NCBI RefSeq assembly: GCF_000265295.1
Contig: NC_018002.1
Location: 186,001 to 250,000 of the forward strand
DNA length: 64,000 nt
Origin: Sulfurospirillum barnesii SES-3
GTDB lineage: Bacteria; Campylobacterota; Campylobacteria; Campylobacterales; Sulfurospirillaceae
Direction: 5' to 3'
Positions 62,574 through 64,000 of this stretch are shown one piece after another (the first letter of the stretch is position 1; the number at the start of each line of letters is the position of its first letter). The notes beneath the pieces are model-generated. The model was not told the origin of the DNA and searched no databases. It saw only the letters and a program-made list of their open reading frames with translations. Both the position numbers and the translations under genes were made by a program.

Positions 62574-62947
62574 TGGATAAAAGTATTAAAATCCAACGTA
62601 CACAGAGTGTTTTAAAAGAGCTCATCCCAGAAGCGATAAGCACCCTTGAAGATGAGATGCTTCGGGGGGTTTGTGTCATTGATGTGGAGTGTAGCCGTGG
62701 AAAATACGATGCAATTGTCTATTTGGATGGTTCTGTCTATGATGAAGCGGAAAAACGTTATATTCTTTCACATTTAGACCGTGTGCAACGTCATATTCAA
62801 ACACATTGCATGCAAGTTGAGGGATGGTTTAGATGTCCTCATTTTCGTTTCCGCTTTGATGATAGCTTAGAGCGTCAAAATAAGATGGATGCATTGTTTG
62901 CCAAAGTAGCAGAAGAGTTAGAAAAAGGGAAAAAAAGCGATGATTGA
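62570..62947 (+). CDS. rbfA: Ribosome-binding factor A
   Basis: 30S maturation factor with a KH-like fold. 125 aa: [45 protein letters not shown] and the C-terminal helix; typical RbfA pattern R...vL.eli..ais.l.d..l. ATG 62570 overlaps the infB stop; ATG 62573 is an equally possible start. Part of infB-rbfA-rimP. Confidence 0.92.
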   Translation: MMDKSIKIQRTQSVLKELIPEAISTLEDEMLRGVCVIDVECSRGKYDAIVYLDGSVYDEAEKRYILSHLDRVQRHIQTHCMQVEGWFRCPHFRFRFDDSLERQNKMDALFAKVAEELEKGKKSDD

Positions 62948-63368
62948 TACAGAACAACTTATTAAAATTGTAGAGAGCTGTGGTGTGAGCCTTTATGATA
63001 CAGAAGTCGCTAGCGAATTTGATAAAAAAATTTTTCGTATTTACATTACTTCTAAAGAGGGAATTAATTTAGATAAATGTGCGGAAGTCAGTCGTATTTT
63101 ATCACCTATTTTTGACGTTGAGCCTCCATTGGAGGGTGAATATCTTTTTGAAGTAAGCTCTCCTGGTATTGAGCGAAAGCTTCTTAAACCTGAGCATTTT
63201 AGTGCTTCTGTGGGTGAAAAAGTGAAGATTAAGCTTAAAAATAAAGAGAAATTTATTGGTATTTTAGAAAGCTTTGAAAACAATACTCTTCAGGTGCGTA
63301 TTGAAAAAGAGTTAAAAGAGATTGCACTTGAAGAGATTGAAAAAGCCCGTACTTATTTTGAATGGTAA
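62940..63368 (+). CDS. rimP: Ribosome maturation factor RimP
   Basis: Assists 30S assembly. 142 aa with the N-terminal domain (VESCGVSLYDTEVAS...RIYITSKEGINLDKCAEVSRILSPIFDVEPPLEGEYLFEVSSPGIERKLLKPEHF, the SSPG.eR motif being diagnostic) and a C-terminal SH3-like domain. Overlaps rbfA by 8 bases and touches ribD. Confidence 0.95.
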   Translation: MIDTEQLIKIVESCGVSLYDTEVASEFDKKIFRIYITSKEGINLDKCAEVSRILSPIFDVEPPLEGEYLFEVSSPGIERKLLKPEHFSASVGEKVKIKLKNKEKFIGILESFENNTLQVRIEKELKEIALEEIEKARTYFEW

Positions 63369-64000
63369 TGCCATTTGGTGCATCGTTGATGCAAAAAGCA
63401 TTGGATGCGGCGTGGCCGTATCAGGTGCTGACGTTTCCTAATCCTGCAGTGGGCGCAGTTGTGAGTAATGATGCTGGAGAGATTTTAGGCATTGGCGCAC
63501 ACCATAAGGCAGGATTGCCACATGCTGAGGTTTTAGCGCTTAAAGAAGCGTATCTTGCGTTAACCCACGATAAACGCATTGAAGCACTGAGTGATTCAAT
63601 GGCGCTGCATCTTTTTTTAAAAGAAAATCATCAAGACCTCTTTTTAAATCTTTCTTTACATGTAACGCTTGAACCATGTAACCATTTTGGAAAAACTCCT
63701 CCGTGTTCCTCTTTAATCGAAGCTTTAGGCATTAAACGTGTAGTCATTGGCTCTTTTGATGAGAGTGCAAATGCCAAGGGGGGTGGAGTATATTTGCAAA
63801 GCAGAGGTGTTAATGTCAGCTTTGGATGCCTTAAAGAGGCGTGTGATACTCTTTTAACTCCTTTTACATGTAAAGAAAAACAAGAGCCTTTCATTTTTTT
63901 TAAATTGGCTTTGAGTGCTAACAATGTTGCGACAGGTGGGATGATTACTTCGCTTGATTCTCGCACGATGGTACATCGTCTGAGGGATTGTTGTGATTTG
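63368..64000 (+). CDS. ribD: Riboflavin biosynthesis deaminase/reductase RibD, partial
   Basis: The gene runs off the window end; 211 codons are visible. The deaminase domain has FPNPAVGAVV, the zinc His and Glu in LPHAEVLAL and the zinc cysteines in TLEPCNHFGKTPPC; the start of the reductase domain appears near FIFFKLALSANN. An insertion of about 30 residues sits between HAEVLALKEAY and the zinc Cys motif and contains a TTACATGTAA copy (63656-63665) immediately before TLEPC; a second copy is at 63864. Start ATG 63368 shares its first base with the rimP stop; ATG 63362 is an alternative. Confidence 0.93.
   Translation, partial: MPFGASLMQKALDAAWPYQVLTFPNPAVGAVVSNDAGEILGIGAHHKAGLPHAEVLALKEAYLALTHDKRIEALSDSMALHLFLKENHQDLFLNLSLHVTLEPCNHFGKTPPCSSLIEALGIKRVVIGSFDESANAKGGGVYLQSRGVNVSFGCLKEACDTLLTPFTCKEKQEPFIFFKLALSANNVATGGMITSLDSRTMVHRLRDCCDL

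Larger units (their letters stand above)
1699..63873. repeat. Dispersed 10-bp palindrome TTACATGTAA family (29 perfect copies)
   Basis: Perfect copies start at 1699, 5534, 7513, 8518, 9288, 12155, 13928, 14014, 17376, 18196, 18385, 18422, 22704, 24101, 24197, 27673, 30343, 30817, 33041, 35915, 38327, 43362, 43385, 47535, 50728, 51595, 53071, 63656 and 63864. One-mismatch copies: 3866, 11034, 14115, 25488, 26905, 39752, 58338. The usual context is CTTTACATGTAAAG or ending in AACGC. Six perfect copies are intergenic; 17 coding copies read Leu-His-Val, five end in Thr-Cys (Phe- or Leu-Thr-Cys), one forms a stop. This entry marks the span of the family, not a continuous repeat. Confidence 0.93.

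Overview
The window is a gene-dense, low-GC chromosome segment from a campylobacterotal (epsilonproteobacterial) bacterium, most likely a free-living relative of Sulfurospirillum rather than a host-restricted Campylobacter or Helicobacter; the genus is an inference. Supporting signs are a CheV / CheA-with-receiver / CheW block, a CosR-type response regulator, ahpC divergent from fdxA, perR next to dxs, and gene orders I recognise from Campylobacter jejuni and Helicobacter pylori (lpxA-clpX-mreB-mreC-carB; serB-tal; rplY-pth-lysA-pheA-hisC-fliF-fliG-fliH-dxs-perR; ndk-fdxA; rpmF-plsX-fabH; minC-lpxC-thrB-infB-rbfA-rimP). No rRNA, tRNA, CRISPR array, intact insertion sequence or prophage is visible.

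Layout. 1-7592: envelope and housekeeping (lpxA, clpX, mreBC, carB, a short Sua5/YrdC-family gene). 7628-10574: a minus-strand cluster of a DUF134 regulator, two MinD-type ATPases with built-in ferredoxin domains and two NifX/MTH1175-fold proteins, resembling the Desulfovibrio Orange Protein (ORP) system; it is divided from a divergent unknown membrane-anchored gene by an elaborate two-way promoter/operator. 11315-13851: a metallo-beta-lactamase-fold enzyme and a very AT-rich DUF2971 gene, the only clearly accessory stretch. 14027-18843: tcdA, surE, lpxB, greA, argC, lpxH-like. 18853-22668: chemotaxis. 22717-38464: metF-like, then a long plus-strand run from serB through pilT, rplY, pth, amino-acid genes and the flagellar switch/MS-ring genes to dxs. 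38549-40834: perR, ahpC, fdxA, ndk (oxidative stress and iron). 40840-46595: yceD, rpmF, plsX, fabH, tyrA, bamA. 46661-51447 (minus): ppx, ferredoxin, histidine kinase, cosR, folB, plsY. 51547-64000: nadA, nadC, flhB, a DHH phosphoesterase, an M23 peptidase, minC, lpxC, a tsaB-like gene, thrB, ylxR, infB, rbfA, rimP and the start of ribD.

The most unexpected signal is not a gene. The perfect 10-bp palindrome TTACATGTAA occurs 29 times in 64 kb by my reading, where base composition predicts well under one. It lies inside unrelated genes on both strands (read as Leu-His-Val or Phe-Thr-Cys), supplies the stop codon of hisC, and is concentrated in intergenic DNA, including an inverted pair that builds a transcription terminator. 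Its density and its terminator association recall DNA-uptake sequences of Neisseria and Pasteurellaceae, but its dyad symmetry would equally suit a dimeric DNA-binding protein acting chromosome-wide.

Other points of interest are a tsaB-like gene whose only plausible start codon is ATA, a CosR homologue that keeps the phospho-acceptor Asp and has a partner kinase, a perfect 9-3-9 palindrome upstream of perR, and symmetrical operators at the DUF134 and cosR promoters.
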